64,000 nucleotides of DNA from Dioscorea cayenensis subsp. rotundata (GCF_009730915.1 NC_052484.1:496001-560000); one strand, 5' to 3'. Shown: positions 25,062 through 36,849, counted from the first letter of the stretch. Notes: generated from the letters alone by a model not told the origin. Numbers and translations are program-made.

Positions 25062-27101
25062 TCAAATGTCTTCATCTACACTGAAGTCTGGTTCTGTTGG
25101 CTTCTTCAATGGTTTGACCATGCCAACAACAACATCTTCAGCTGTTGTTCCTCTCCTTGAGCTTGCCACAAGTCTTGCAACAAAGGCTTCTGGTCCTGGA
25201 TTTGGTACATTAGTCTCTGACTCTGTTACCTCAAACTCCATTAATTCAATGATTCCTTCTGCCTCACTAAGCTCTTTTAATGATCTCCTTCTCTTGTGTC
25301 TCCTCCATGCTGCTTGAATAAAACATGCTGCCCATGTTCGCCAATGGTGCGAGTAAAATCTGAATGAAAAAGAGAATGATAAACAAAACAATTTTGTTTC
25401 GTCTAAAGATCATGTGGTTATATGTATGACTAATGACTTGAACCTGAATTTTTGTCTTAGTTGTTTGCTATGAAGACGGCGGAATTGTGAAGCAACAAAC
25501 TTGAGATCACTCGATACAAGAGCGAAAGCCTCGACCTCGGAGATTGCACGGACAGTTCTAGTGGAAGAAGGAAGACAAGCGGAAGGTCGAGGATCAAGAG
25601 CCCATGTTAATAACTCCTCGCCGCAAAAGTCCCCGGGACCAATGCGGCAAGAGTTGAAGAAACCAGTTCGGCCGCCGTCGGTTGTGGTGGAGTCTAAGTG
25701 GCCTCTGATTATGAATATCATCTCGTTCACTGGGTCGAGCTCTCGCACTACATATGTGCCGTCTGTGTATAATGCCGGTCTCAACCGCTCGCATATTGCT
25801 TCGAGCATTCTCTCATCCATTTGGTCAAATAACGGCACCTAAAATTCAATCCAAAAACTTAAATTTAATCATTGAGTTGGGAGAGAAATGAAATACCGAC
25901 TCTTTTATTGTAGTGATGGTAATAACTGATATTTATTTCAATACTTACCCGACGCACAAGGTCAAGACAAAGATGACGTTTGATATCTCGCCGGAGATCC
26001 ATTGGAAGGCTGTTGAGGAGTGCTTCTTCATCAACTCCTCGAGTAGCTAACCATCGGTATTGCTCGTATCTGCGAACATACTGCCGGAGATCAGGTGGTA
26101 GCTGCCGATGCCTCATCCACTGCTCAGTGTCTGTTTTCTTGATCCTCCATTCTTCTATTCTTACTGTGGTAGATTGCAAATATGACTGTTTTCATGATCA
26201 AACTCAGTAAAAAGTATAATCAAAAAAATCAAGAAAAGAAAAGGAAAAAAATGATCAACAGCAAATGCATGCACTTACTTGCATGTTACCAATGAGAAGT
26301 CCAAATAGCACTAGGCCAAGAATTGCAATAATTATTGCAAAGATAATCTCATCAATGTGAGTACTAGTTGATAGATTCTGTCCCAAAGAACTGTAACAAT
26401 TTCAGTTTGATTAGTCATATATATATATATATATATGACATAATAATAACATAAAAGAAACTCTTTGTTTGTTTGTTTGTTTATTTTCACCTTAGATTCT
26501 TCAAACCCCACCATAAGCAATAAAAGTACTTGTGAAAGAAGCTCAAGGATGTAATTCTAGAGCTGAGAGCTTCACCATAAATTCCAAAATCATAGAAAGA
26601 ACTGTTTGGACTGCACATATCCGACAAATTACTCGATTGGTACCATGTATTTCGTGTATCGCTTATACTCTGACAATCGAAATAATCAAACTGACATAAT
26701 GAGCTTTGAAGTTGGCATGCTTCTCTCCAACACCCTTCTTTTCTATCAATTCCTAGCAAATACCAACAAGCTCCAAGAACCTATTCATATCTTTTATGAA
26801 TTAACTGATGAAACATATAAAATACATTGAAATTTTGTTTTTGAAACACTTACATGACTTGCAAGCATGTAAAGTATCAGGTTGTATACTGCTCCTGCCC
26901 ATGCAGTTTCAAGCAAAACTCCGGTGCTCTTCACAATTTGTGATGAAAGTGGAAAGATTAAAAAAAGTTTCGGGATGTATTGCACAATTATGATTAACTG
27001 AATAATGTTCTTCGTGTTTCTTATCATCGAACCTTTCAAACCCGGAATCACAAACCAAATCATGAACTGAAATCAAAGAAAAAAAACTCATATTGTCTTT
27101 A

Positions 27102-27133
<32 letters not shown>

Positions 27134-27798
27134 ATATGGTATCAGAGGATTCAGAGCTATTATTTTTTCAAGATATATGTTACCTGAGGGAGTGGTAATG
27201 CGGCGAAGAGATCAAGCCAGAAGGACTTGGAATTGATATATCGACAAGCGATCTTGGAAGGGTCAATGATGAGCTCTCCTCGACCAAAAACACGGGATGA
27301 CGGAGCGACATAGGCGGTTCGGAATTTGATGAAGATGTGCATTGCATAGAAAACATCTGCTAAAGACCTTATGATAGTGAGTACCACCTCAAGTGGAGTA
27401 TCAATATTTATGCAATCAGAGCTCTGAGTTTCGGTCAAGTAGAAGAATAAAGGATCGACAAAGAGCGAAACGATGCATGCGAGGAGGAATATTTTGTTCC
27501 ATCTATGAATTATTGATCCCCGGGGGTCTAATATCTTCTTCTTTAGCTTTGCCGACGAGTAATCCTCTGAGAAGACTCTTGATAACATCTTATGTTTCAA
27601 GCTCTGCTGTTGTTTCTCAGGGTGCACCTTGTTAGATTTCGACAAAGTGAACATTGTTCTTGGTTTGGATTCAATATCATCTTCAAATCTGAAGGAAAAA
27701 CAATAAGAAATCAATGAATTATAGAATTTGAACATCAAAGAAATTAAGGAATGGAGAATCACTAACCTCATTGATCTTGAATTGGAATAAGCAGCCAT
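25062..27798 (-). CDS. Cyclic nucleotide-gated ion channel (CNGC)
   Basis: Plasma-membrane cation channel of the plant CNGC family, gated by cyclic nucleotides and calmodulin and typically passing calcium. Eight exons: 27767-27798, 27184-27688, 26854-27066, 26491-26780, 26279-26390, 25949-26185, 25444-25838, 25062-25359; 693 aa, fully open. The first transmembrane helix begins near residue 95 (IFLLACIVSLFVDPLFFYL); the pore with the plant-type GQN filter (SLGQNLSTSTH) is near 350, followed by S6. A C-linker (EEWRIKKTDTEQWMRHRQLP, then PMDLRRDIKRHLCLDLVRR) leads to the cyclic-nucleotide-binding domain (about 463-590, with GDFCGEELLTWALDP and STRTVRAISEVEAFAL). The calmodulin-binding IQ segment is FIQAAWRRHKRRR. 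The C-linker wording recalls group III members such as CNGC15, but the subgroup is tentative. Confidence 0.93.
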
Positions 27799-28313
27799 GT
27801 TGATAAATTCAGAGGCTTCTCAACCATTAAAACTCAAAGCATGCACTTGCATAACTTATTGTTGCTGTTGTTCATCAAGTATCTTGTGATATAAATTTAA
27901 TGGAATGGTACCTCATGTCACTACACCGATTTTTATTTTTAGAGGCACATTGGTAGAAGGGTTTTTTAAAAAAACACCTCTATAACTATGCATTTAATTT
28001 TCTTTATAAATCTATAGAGGGGGTTTTGTAAACCCCCTCTAATTTTTAATTAATAAAAACATAGTCACTTGCAAACTTAACTCTCCATTAATGATAATTA
28101 GTAATTTTTTAGACTAACTAATGTCTGGTCTTTACTCTCTCACACAAATGTCTTCTCATTTCTCACCAAAACCTAAATCCAACGAACCAAAATTCCCCAA
28201 AAACCCACCAGAACCAAACCCATGCTTCTTCTCCGCATCTCTCCTCGATCCATCCTTATGCCTCCCCGGCGCCGCCTCCTCTCTTCCTCCAGCCACCGCC
28301 CCCATCCTCCTCT

Positions 28314-28668
28314 GATGAAGACGAAGACGATCCCCACCTCTCCTCCCGTCACCGTCGATCCCTCCTCTCCAATGACGACCAAATCTTCTCCATCCTCCAA
28401 CAAGACAGTCTCGGCATCGACTCCCAGACCGCCCTCAACAATCTCTGGCAAAATCTCACCGCCGCCCTCGTCCATGTCGTCCTCCGCCTCATCCACTCCT
28501 CCATGACCACCACCAACAAATCCTGATCCGCCAAACTTGCCTTCAAATTCTTCACCTGGGCTTCCGATCAACCCCACTACTCCTACCCCACCCACATCTA
28601 CAATCTCACCATCAAGATCTTCGCCGACGCCGGCGAGCTCAAGAACATCCTCTCCAATAAAGTGTAAC
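28314..28668 (+). pseudogene. Fragment of a pentatricopeptide (PPR) protein gene
   Basis: In the frame starting DEDEDDPHLSS (28314), the translation runs through SLLSNDDQIFSILQQ to an in-frame TGA after TTTNKS. It then continues AKLAFKFFTWASDQPHYSY and YNLTIKIFADAGEL, wording typical of the start of plant organellar PPR proteins (the AFKFFxWA...YN motif). It ends at a stop after ILSNKV. Only the N-terminal part of such a gene is present, it is interrupted, and it sits inside the CACTA-like element, so it is best read as captured DNA. Confidence 0.6.
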
Positions 28669-30493
28669 GTAATGAGAGAGTCTGTGTGTGTGTGATTGTA
28701 TTTTTAAACATCACCATCATCACCATAATCATCTAGGGTTTCTCCAGCGTCTCTAGCATCTTAGAAGATGGCGTCCAAAATGCTCTCAGATTCCGCCATT
28801 GATGAAATGCAGCAACGCAAAGGAGAACATTGAGGTCTCTGCTTCACCGCTGATGCCACCTTCATGTCTGTGTCCGCTTCGAGGATCATTGAGGTCTCTA
28901 CCAAGCGTGTCACCATCGACGCCGCCTTCATCTCCATCTCCGATTCGAGATCATTGAGGGTCTCTGCCAGGAACTCAATGTTTCATCTCAAGTTAATCAA
29001 CTCTTACTACCAGGTTCAACGAAAAATCAATGATGGTTTCAATTTAGGGTTCTAATTTCAATTGATCTGTGATGATTTTCTTCATTGTGTTGTAGCTATT
29101 GAAGGTCTTACACTACAACGTGTCAGTGTTATTCTCAAAGGCTCTGACCAACATCAGGCCACAAATTTGTTCGAGGTTTCGACGTGTCAATGACGATCAC
29201 CGGAATCCAACTAAAAACCATGTCAGTTCATCCTAGAAAGACCATCCAGGTTCATCTCTTTCTCTGTTTCTTTGATTTTGTCCCTAATTTTAGTGTGGTT
29301 TTAAATTTGTTGTTGAATGTGGTTTTGAAATTTTTTTTTTTTGTTAATCTTCTTTGTCTTAGGTTTTATGATTTTCTGACTGTTTTTATTTAGATTTTTA
29401 TTTGCTGAAGATGCAGAGGTCTATTAGATTTTGATTTCTGTTAATTTTTATGCTAACGAGGTAATGTTTCATTTGTTGATAGTTTCACATCCTTCTTAGC
29501 TCTTATTTGTTTAAATCTTAGAACTTATAACTTCTTGTTGGGACATTCAGAAGATGTGCTTGCCATTTCTAATGCTCTTAGCCTAATTTTTTTTATATTT
29601 TGTTATTGAATATATTGGATGTTTTATTCGTTGATTGTTACACATTCTTCGCAGCTTGTTTAACTCCTACTTGGGTCGTATCATGCATGATATCAAAAAA
29701 TAGCTGTGCCCCAATGCCTCTTCCAGTGGCTGTTCTATTAGTCTTATATCAAATTATGTTCTTTAACCACTTGGTACCAAGTTGCATTCCTTAACAATTA
29801 GGAGTAGCAAATAATATATATGATTATCACTTGGGCTAGTTGATTGTATTGCGAGTAGTAAACATACTATTTCAAATCGATGTTACGAGTTCTGTGGTGC
29901 TTAGGGCTTTCATTGCATGCTTGTATACACGAAAATGCTTTTTTGAGGTTACTTGTTTTCTTTTTCTTTTTTTTTATTATCCCTTGTATAAAGGTCTTCA
30001 TTGCTTGTAGGCTAGGTAGCTATCTGCTTGGCTCTTAAAAATTTGTTTCCAAAATGTATTTAGTTTAACATATCAACAAATGCTGGCAAATTGCTCATAC
30101 TATGAGAAGAATACCTATTACTCATTAGAAATCTTCTTAATTAAAAATCATAAGAAAAGGACTTAACCAACTAAGACTTGTTTTACATTTTAGAATACAT
30201 AAAAAGAAAGAAAAGAACTGCTTTAAGTTAAATCACCTATGTGCACAATATGTTAGACACAAGTAGCATAACTTGTTTCTCCATCACTTTGGTCAATGTT
30301 TTCAAAATAATGAAAATCGATCAGAAAAAATGAACTTTAGAGAAGGTTAGCTTAACTTAAACCTTATGCCTTGTTAGTTTTTAAGATGTGCCATCATCCT
30401 GAGAGTAATATTTTCTAATTTTCCTGGTTGAGCTGCAACATCAATTTATTGATTTATGGGTTTTTTTTAATACATGACTGCAAATGGATTGAG
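28669..30493 (+). other. Unrecognised internal part of the CACTA-like element
   Basis: 28750-29000 is GC-richer and contains about three degenerate copies of a ~60-70-base phrase around ATTGAGGTCTCTGC, with an ATGGCGTCCAAAATGC start-like site at 28768 that soon meets a stop. It resembles the first exon of another host gene, but I do not recognise it. 29050-30490 is T-rich, intron-like DNA. Confidence 0.4.
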
Positions 30494-33030
30494 GCACCCA
30501 TCAAATATATCTCTTTTGCGGGGGAATCATGAAAGTAGGCAATTAACATAGGTACATTGTTATCCTAAAGTACAACTTTGTGAAACATTTATTCTCCATG
30601 TTGCATTTGTAATGTTTGTCAGGTTACCATATTTATCTTACCATTGACATCATGTGTAGGAACCAAAAGATTTAACATTATTCTTTTATTGCACTTTTTT
30701 TACTCGAGTTGTTTTGAAAAGACAAACCGTTTAAGTGTAGCTCATGATCACAGTTAAAATTATTTAATCCTATTCTAGAGCTTATAAAATAACTGATTGA
30801 CCCCTTTTCAGCCTTCTTAGCTAACTATCTTGTTATTGCTGTGTGCTTTGAAAATTGTTAATTGCCTTTCCCAATCATGTAGTGAATATTTGTTTGGTTC
30901 ATCTGTCATCCATCTTACCCTTTGTAATTTGTGGGAAAGCTTGTTAATTCAGGAAGATTTGTTGCTGATATCACATTTAAGAAACAAATTTCTTGCGTAT
31001 TATTTTTTTATTTTTTTATTCATTTTTTTATTTTTTTGCATTGTTTACATAGAGAAGAAATCTTCTGTGTGTTGCCCTGAATAAAATATTTTGCACTTTG
31101 TCGTTTTGGTGAGCAATAAGGATGAGGGGGAGGCCTGGAAAAACTATATATTTATTTCAAATATGATTTCAGAGTTCCCGAATCGCTTTACTTATAATGA
31201 ATTCTGAATTTAAATCAATTATGGTATTTACAGTGCCCTTGCTTTGAGTTATAAATCCCTTACATCAGTCTAGAAAAGAATAGGCCTTTTGTGTTTATTT
31301 TGCCATTTATTTTATAATTTACCTTTCTATAGTTGCTCGCAGCAGTGATTATGCACCTCAAAGTTCTCATACCTTTTTTGCTTGCATATTTAGTTAGCTG
31401 TTATAAGCTGCAGAAGTTTCTCTATGATATGTATACCTTAAGTGTTTGTCATCTTTTATAGGGTTTATGGTTTTTATGATGAGTACCAGAGGAAATACGG
31501 CAATGCTAATGCATGGCAATATTGTACAGATGTTTTTTACTACCTTACATTGTCAGCAATCATAGATGGAACTGTAAGACAACATTTTTTTAAACATTCT
31601 AATGAACTATGTTTTCTGTTGCAGTTTCCTTCCCTCTTGGTTGCTGTTTTATTTACTCTTATTCTTATTCTCAGTATTGATTTTTGCTTGGATTTGCAGG
31701 TTCTTTTTGTTCATGGTGGTCTTTCTCCTGATATTCGATCAATTGATCAAGTTCATTGCTTCTTATGATTTTATTCTTCATAATCAACATTTGAACCTTT
31801 AAATCTCCATATGCTAACTGGAAGCATATTTTACAATTCATTGATTTCACATTTCGATGGTAGTGCTTCTCTATAAAATGATTATCAGTTGCTAGACTCC
31901 ATCAGTGGTATAATCATGTCATAATGTAAGAATGACGTTGTGCTACATCTCCTACTTTTTTAAGATTTATGGCAATGTATTGGAAATGGTGGTTATGTGA
32001 CAGGGAGAACCAAAGTCTACAACTAAATGTTGGAAAACCTCCTTTCTGTTTTTCTGAAATCCAGTATTCTTTCTCTTTGCCATCTAGAAATCCTGCTAAT
32101 TCTCCACAAACACTATTTTCTAAGTTTAATATTGACTTGACAGAAGTAGCTTCTGGTATATAGATGTGTAACCATTTCTACTAAGTGTTTGCCATTGATG
32201 TTCGTTGCTTCTGTTTGAAATTAATTCCTTTTTTTCCTTCTTCATAGATGAGAGTTATCGACTAGAACTATGAAATTCCTCACAAGGACCCTTTTTGTGA
32301 TCTAATGTGGAGTGACCCTGATGAGATTGCAACTTGGGCAGTTAGCCCTCATGGTGCAGGATGGCTTTCGGGTCAAGGGTGGCCTCAGAGGTTTGTGTAC
32401 ATGTTCTTTGTTGTCTCCGGCTTCCTGCTTTCCTCTATGATCCGCTGCTCCTAATACAAAAGTTTACTATATTCTCATTCTGCAGTTCAACCATATAAAC
32501 AAGCTCGACCTCGTCTGCCGAGCACACCAGCTCATCCAGGAGGGTCTAAAGTACATGTTTCAAGACAAAGGCCTCGTCACTGTGAGTTATTATAAATTAC
32601 CATCCCAACTTTTTCCTCAAGAATCCCAGCCAACTAATCTTGTGATTGCTTTAATATAATTTCAAGTCTTCAAATTATTATATTTATTGGCATTCCAGGT
32701 GTGGTCTGCACCCAATCATTGCTACAGATGTGGAAATGTTGCTTCTATTCTAACCTTTAATGAGAATATGGTATGCTACTACACTACTACGATTCCCGCT
32801 ATTTCAGTCATTGTTGCTGTCTTATTTATACTCATGCACTTAACATTTAAAATGAACTTGTAAACCTTACAGTGCGCATGATTGAAATGGACTAATTAAA
32901 ATATGATCATAAACTTATAAAGTTTACCCTCTTAATAATGACAGGAAAGAGAGGTCAAATTTTTTTCACCGAAACACAGGAAAAACAACCAAATGAGAGG
33001 ACCAAGAACAGGAGTACCATAATTTTGTAT
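30494..33030 (+). pseudogene. 3' half of a PP6-type serine/threonine phosphatase catalytic gene, with introns
   Basis: Seven exon-like blocks in order with GT-AG spacing: 30494-30551 (SLLRGNHESRQLT), 31462-31573 (VYGFYDEYQRKYGNANAW), 31700-31750 (VLFVHGGLSPDIRSIDQ), 32248-32390 (CDLMWSDPDEIATWAVSPHG), 32486-32581 ([20 protein letters not shown]), 32699-32770 ([18 protein letters not shown]) and 32945-~33030 (EREVKFF, then NNQMRGPRTGVP in another frame). GNHES and HGG are PPP-family catalytic motifs, and the C-terminal wording matches plant PP6/FyPP. The N-terminal part with GDxHG and GDxVDRG was not found. It is dead: CAG has become TAG at the end of the first block, an Arg codon has become TAG in the fourth (VID-stop-NYE), the loop wording is altered (GWLSGQGWPQ), and the last block is frame-shifted. 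Retained introns mean it was copied as genomic DNA. Confidence 0.8.
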
Positions 33031-33289
33031 GAAGTCAAGGAAGCTTCATCTTCTACTTTTGGTACTGCATGCAAGGATCCAATCTTTACATCATGCAGTA
33101 AACATGTAGATTCCTCTATATTGTTGTTAGACTGACAAAACTATCATCCTATCTGATGATTTATGAATGGGAATTAGAATTCTATTTTTTACCCTTCCTT
33201 TTTTTTCTTTGTTCTTGTTTAATCTTGATGTCTTGTTTAATCTGGATGTCTTGTTGATTTTAATATTTCCTGGTAAGAGATAAAAAAAC

Positions 33290-33521
33290 CACCTTTAAAA
33301 AGCTATTGAAAAGGAAATAAAAAATTATTAACTATAGAGCCGGTTATAACCGCCTCTAATCTATTGGTGAGAGATAAAAAATTTTAGCTATAGAGGCGGT
33401 TATAACCACCTTTATAGCTATTGGAAAGGAAATAAGAAATTATTAACTATAGAAGCGGTTATAACCGCCTCTAAGCTATGGGTGAGGTATAAAAAATTAT
33501 TAGCTATATAGGCGGTTATAA
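33290..33521. repeat. Subterminal palindromic tandem repeats of the CACTA-like element
   Basis: Four successive units of about 60-65 bases contain CTATAGAGNCGGTTATAACCGCCTCTAA-type sequence, near 33335-33360, 33390-33415, 33448-33474 and 33503-33521 (cut by the gap). The core AGGCGGTTATAACCGCCT equals its own reverse complement. Dense subterminal repeats of this sort are the transposase-binding regions of CACTA elements. Confidence 0.75.
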
Positions 33522-34521
33522 NNNNNNNNNNNNNNNNNNNNNNNNNNNNNNNNNNNNNNNNNNNNNNNNNNNNNNNNNNNNNNNNNNNNNNNNNNNNNNN
33601 NNNNNNNNNNNNNNNNNNNNNNNNNNNNNNNNNNNNNNNNNNNNNNNNNNNNNNNNNNNNNNNNNNNNNNNNNNNNNNNNNNNNNNNNNNNNNNNNNNNN
33701 NNNNNNNNNNNNNNNNNNNNNNNNNNNNNNNNNNNNNNNNNNNNNNNNNNNNNNNNNNNNNNNNNNNNNNNNNNNNNNNNNNNNNNNNNNNNNNNNNNNN
33801 NNNNNNNNNNNNNNNNNNNNNNNNNNNNNNNNNNNNNNNNNNNNNNNNNNNNNNNNNNNNNNNNNNNNNNNNNNNNNNNNNNNNNNNNNNNNNNNNNNNN
33901 NNNNNNNNNNNNNNNNNNNNNNNNNNNNNNNNNNNNNNNNNNNNNNNNNNNNNNNNNNNNNNNNNNNNNNNNNNNNNNNNNNNNNNNNNNNNNNNNNNNN
34001 NNNNNNNNNNNNNNNNNNNNNNNNNNNNNNNNNNNNNNNNNNNNNNNNNNNNNNNNNNNNNNNNNNNNNNNNNNNNNNNNNNNNNNNNNNNNNNNNNNNN
34101 NNNNNNNNNNNNNNNNNNNNNNNNNNNNNNNNNNNNNNNNNNNNNNNNNNNNNNNNNNNNNNNNNNNNNNNNNNNNNNNNNNNNNNNNNNNNNNNNNNNN
34201 NNNNNNNNNNNNNNNNNNNNNNNNNNNNNNNNNNNNNNNNNNNNNNNNNNNNNNNNNNNNNNNNNNNNNNNNNNNNNNNNNNNNNNNNNNNNNNNNNNNN
34301 NNNNNNNNNNNNNNNNNNNNNNNNNNNNNNNNNNNNNNNNNNNNNNNNNNNNNNNNNNNNNNNNNNNNNNNNNNNNNNNNNNNNNNNNNNNNNNNNNNNN
34401 NNNNNNNNNNNNNNNNNNNNNNNNNNNNNNNNNNNNNNNNNNNNNNNNNNNNNNNNNNNNNNNNNNNNNNNNNNNNNNNNNNNNNNNNNNNNNNNNNNNN
34501 NNNNNNNNNNNNNNNNNNNNN
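33522..34521. other. Assembly gap of 1,000 N
   Basis: Exactly one thousand unknown bases. The round size suggests a placeholder rather than a measured distance. It hides the right end of the CACTA-like element and possibly more. Confidence 0.99.
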
Positions 34522-35481
34522 GAAGGAATTCTACACATATTTATTAGCCTTCAAATAAATTCAGGAAACCCATGATTTTTGGAGAACAACTAAACAAAAA
34601 CTTAACATGAAGCTTCAACTTGCAGCTTCAAACTCTTCTAATAATCACATATCAGGCTAGAAAAATGCAAAATTCAATCAGTCAATCAATCTTAAGAGTT
34701 TGCGCAAGAAAAAAAAAAAAACCTCCTTTTACATCAAACAAATCTCAATCTAACAATTTCGATCTGCATCTCATGATATCACTCAGTAATTAAGATATAT
34801 ATATATATATATACAGTGGTCAACAACAGTTTTCATAGCAAAAAAACAGTTAAAAAAAGAATAAAAATCCAAGTTGGAAAAAAGAAAAAAAAGTGTTGGA
34901 TCAAATCACAGCATGATAATCTCTAATTAAGGTTCTCAAAGAAAAACAAAAAGAATAGGAAAATCCAGCTTACTTGAGCACTCGATTGGAGATCCAAGAT
35001 GGTGCGAGGAGGCAAGCGAAGGATTTTTATCAGGCTTCCTTCTCCGGCATGGCAAGAACGATGCAACAAAGCCGTAATAACGAGAAGGAAGATGCAGTAG
35101 CCCTGGTCCGGCGAGGCGATCGGGTTTGGAAATAAGAAGACACATAGATACATGATAAACCAATAATTAAAATGAATAAATTATCATTTATATTGAGGTA
35201 GAAGAAAAAAATACAAAAGCTGTGGTTTATTCACTTTTATCAAATAAAAAAAATTACAGCAAATGTACAAAACAAAAACAGGACATTAAACAAAACACGA
35301 AATTATTTCATCATCATATTCATCTTCTGTGATCCTCAATATGTGATCCTTTGTGGTCTGCAGTCGACCATGACCAAACAACATGAAGATCAAGTTCTTA
35401 AATGGGAAAAACTTTGGTTTAGTCCCCACATCGCCTAATTGAGGAAGTCACGTAGCATATATGTGGGAAGCAGTCCCACCC
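34522..35481. other. Intergenic or leader sequence left of the membrane-protein gene
   Basis: 34522-34920 is AT-rich with an (AT)n run near 34795. 34975-35125 is GC-richer; on the minus strand it reads as an open stretch starting at 35153 and ending in a good donor (GCTCAA/GTAAGC at about 34973), so it may be a first exon of a minus-strand gene continuing into the gap. I do not recognise its product. A LINE-like tail (GTGGTTTATTCACTTTTATCAAA) sits near 35222. Confidence 0.35.
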
Positions 35482-35529
35482 CTATCGAGCCGGTCTTTTT
35501 GGGGTTGTGAGTCCCCCACTGTGTGCTAC
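35415..35529. mobile_element. Solo LTR of a TRIM-type retrotransposon (~115 bp)
   Basis: Begins near TGGTTTAGTCCCCACATCG and ends GTGTGCTACA. It shares with the TRIM elements at 39328 and 51949 the phrases TTTAGTCC(C)CACATCG, a GGGG-rich stretch, CCGGTCTTTTTGGGGTTGTGAGTCC and a GTGTGC-type end. ACTT occurs on both sides, a possible short target duplication. The minus-strand membrane-protein frame ends inside it. Confidence 0.6.
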
Positions 35530-36100
35530 AACTTGTGATAACTTCTTGCACAGAATATCGCACAAAAAAAGCAGTAGAAATGTCCCAAAGAGAAAGAGAA
35601 ACAACCAGCAGTAATCTCTAGAGTTGAGAAGAATTTTGGACATAGAGATGAATGCCAAAATAGCTGATAAGTAACTGATTGCTTGAACTAACCTCTGAAA
35701 CTTCAAAGGGAGAACCATGGCAGTGGATATCAATGAAGAACTGAAAAGAACAAGTGTAGACATGGTCATGACCTTTGTTGAATAAGAAGCTGATGAAGCT
35801 GATGAAGCTGATGACGATGATGATGAAGTAAAAACATAGAGCTAGGAGAGCAGCAGTGGACTGAACTGCAAAGGCAAAGAGGTTCTTATTCAAGGCTTGA
35901 AGTGATGATTTTTGGGAGGGTATGGTTTGAAAGAAATTGTAGGTGTTGTCTTGCTGCATGAAATTGAAATTTATTGGAGGTATTCGTTGGTGGTTGTTGC
36001 TGCCGGGGCGGCAGCGGTCATGCTGAGGGATGTGTATGGTGATATGGTGGGATGAATTGGAGGTGGTTTCATCATCTGAATATTGGGATTGGGAGTGCAT
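35482..36100 (-). CDS. Unrecognised small multi-pass membrane protein (one frameshift)
   Basis: A polar N terminus (MHSQSQYSDDETTSN, residues 1-70) is followed by about four hydrophobic helices. The first (LLALCFYFIIIVISF) is in one frame; the rest (TLVLFSSSLISTAMVLPL, LVQAISYLSAILAFI, YCWLFLFLFGTFLLLFL) are in the next. One surplus base in the CC at 35772-35773 explains the switch and gives a product of roughly 205 aa; read literally it stops at 35618. The final ~18 residues (from about VVAHSGGLTTPKRP) are encoded by a TRIM LTR, so the original C terminus has been replaced. An upstream acceptor (TTTGTTTCAG, about 36147), a donor (GTGAGTATG, about 36594) and TATATAC near 36680 suggest a spliced leader and promoter. 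The family is not recognised. Confidence 0.55.
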
Positions 36101-36690
36101 TACAAATTAATATGGGATGGATCTTTGCAATTTCAATGGAACAGTCCTGAAACAAAACAAGGAAAAAAAAAATCAGTATAAGAATATGACTGTAATCAAC
36201 TCATTCAAGCTGAAAATTAAATCCTGTTCTCATAATATCGAGTGAAAAAAAACTTGACGAACAACAATCAACCAATTCTTTCTTTTTTTTATGTTTCAGT
36301 TTTCTACTTTGTTCGTTTTGTTTGATTCCTCTCTTTTTTGTACTTTGTCTTCTCCTAATAAATATGTGGTTTATCCACCTGTTCAAAAAAAAAAACAATC
36401 AATCAATCAAGTTTTTCACAACTCTAAAGCAAGCAACAGCGATTAACAAAAAAAGAGAACTGTCTGCAACACTCACAGAGCAGCCTTTGTTATTAGCATG
36501 CATGCATCGGAAAATAAAACTCTGAGAAACAAAGAAACATACTCACAAATGGAACAAAGAACAAAAAAACTCAGGAAAACTAGAGACATACTCACGATTC
36601 GTCTCCCTTCACGGCTTCACCCCAGACAGGCCCCTTCCACTATATTGGTTTGCTTCCTTCTGACAAGCATTGTTTGTATATATAATCTTA
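36101..36690 (-). promoter_or_regulatory. Leader intron and core promoter of the membrane-protein gene
   Basis: Splice signals define an untranslated exon from about 36596 to 36650, and a leader intron down to about 36147. TATATAC lies near 36677-36685, at the right distance upstream. The intron contains an inserted plus-strand LINE-like 3' tail (AATAAATATGTGGTTTATCC then poly-A at about 36356-36396). Inferred from sequence signals only. Confidence 0.45.
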
Positions 36691-36849
36691 GCAGGGTGGG
36701 GCCTCAAACTGTCATTTTTGAGGGCCCTACTAGGTTCTTCATTTGACTTGACCTGCAAATTGTGGGATTATTCAAGTCAAAACCCCCTTTTCCTTTCCCT
36801 CCCCTTCACTTAATTTACAGCTTGCTTGGGAGCTGGTTTTTAGAGGTTT

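Larger units (their letters stand above)
27919..33521 (+). mobile_element. CACTA-like transposon carrying captured gene fragments (right end lost in the gap)
   Basis: The left end reads CACTACACCGATTTTTATTT at 27919, matching the CACTA terminus of plant En/Spm-type elements. Within 110 bases it shows subterminal copies of a motif around CTCTATAACT / CTATAGAGGGGG. At the other side, 33300-33521 holds four tandem copies of a related 60-65-base unit centred on AGGCGGTTATAACCGCCT. No transposase is recognisable between. Instead there is a PPR-like fragment and an intron-containing phosphatase fragment, so it is a non-autonomous gene-capturing (Pack-type) element. The right terminus and target duplication must be in or beyond the run of N. 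Confidence 0.65.

Noticed and set aside
28173-28595. 140-codon Gly/Glu-rich minus-strand open frame
   Set aside because: It is the complement of the Ser/Pro-rich captured PPR fragment and has no domain.
33516-34538. 340-codon open frame
   Set aside because: It is the run of N read as unknown residues, not a gene.
35735-35776. A short intron to explain the membrane-protein frame change
   Set aside because: The only GT..AG pair there gives an intron of about 32 bases, too short to splice; a single surplus base is simpler and fits the pattern in other genes.
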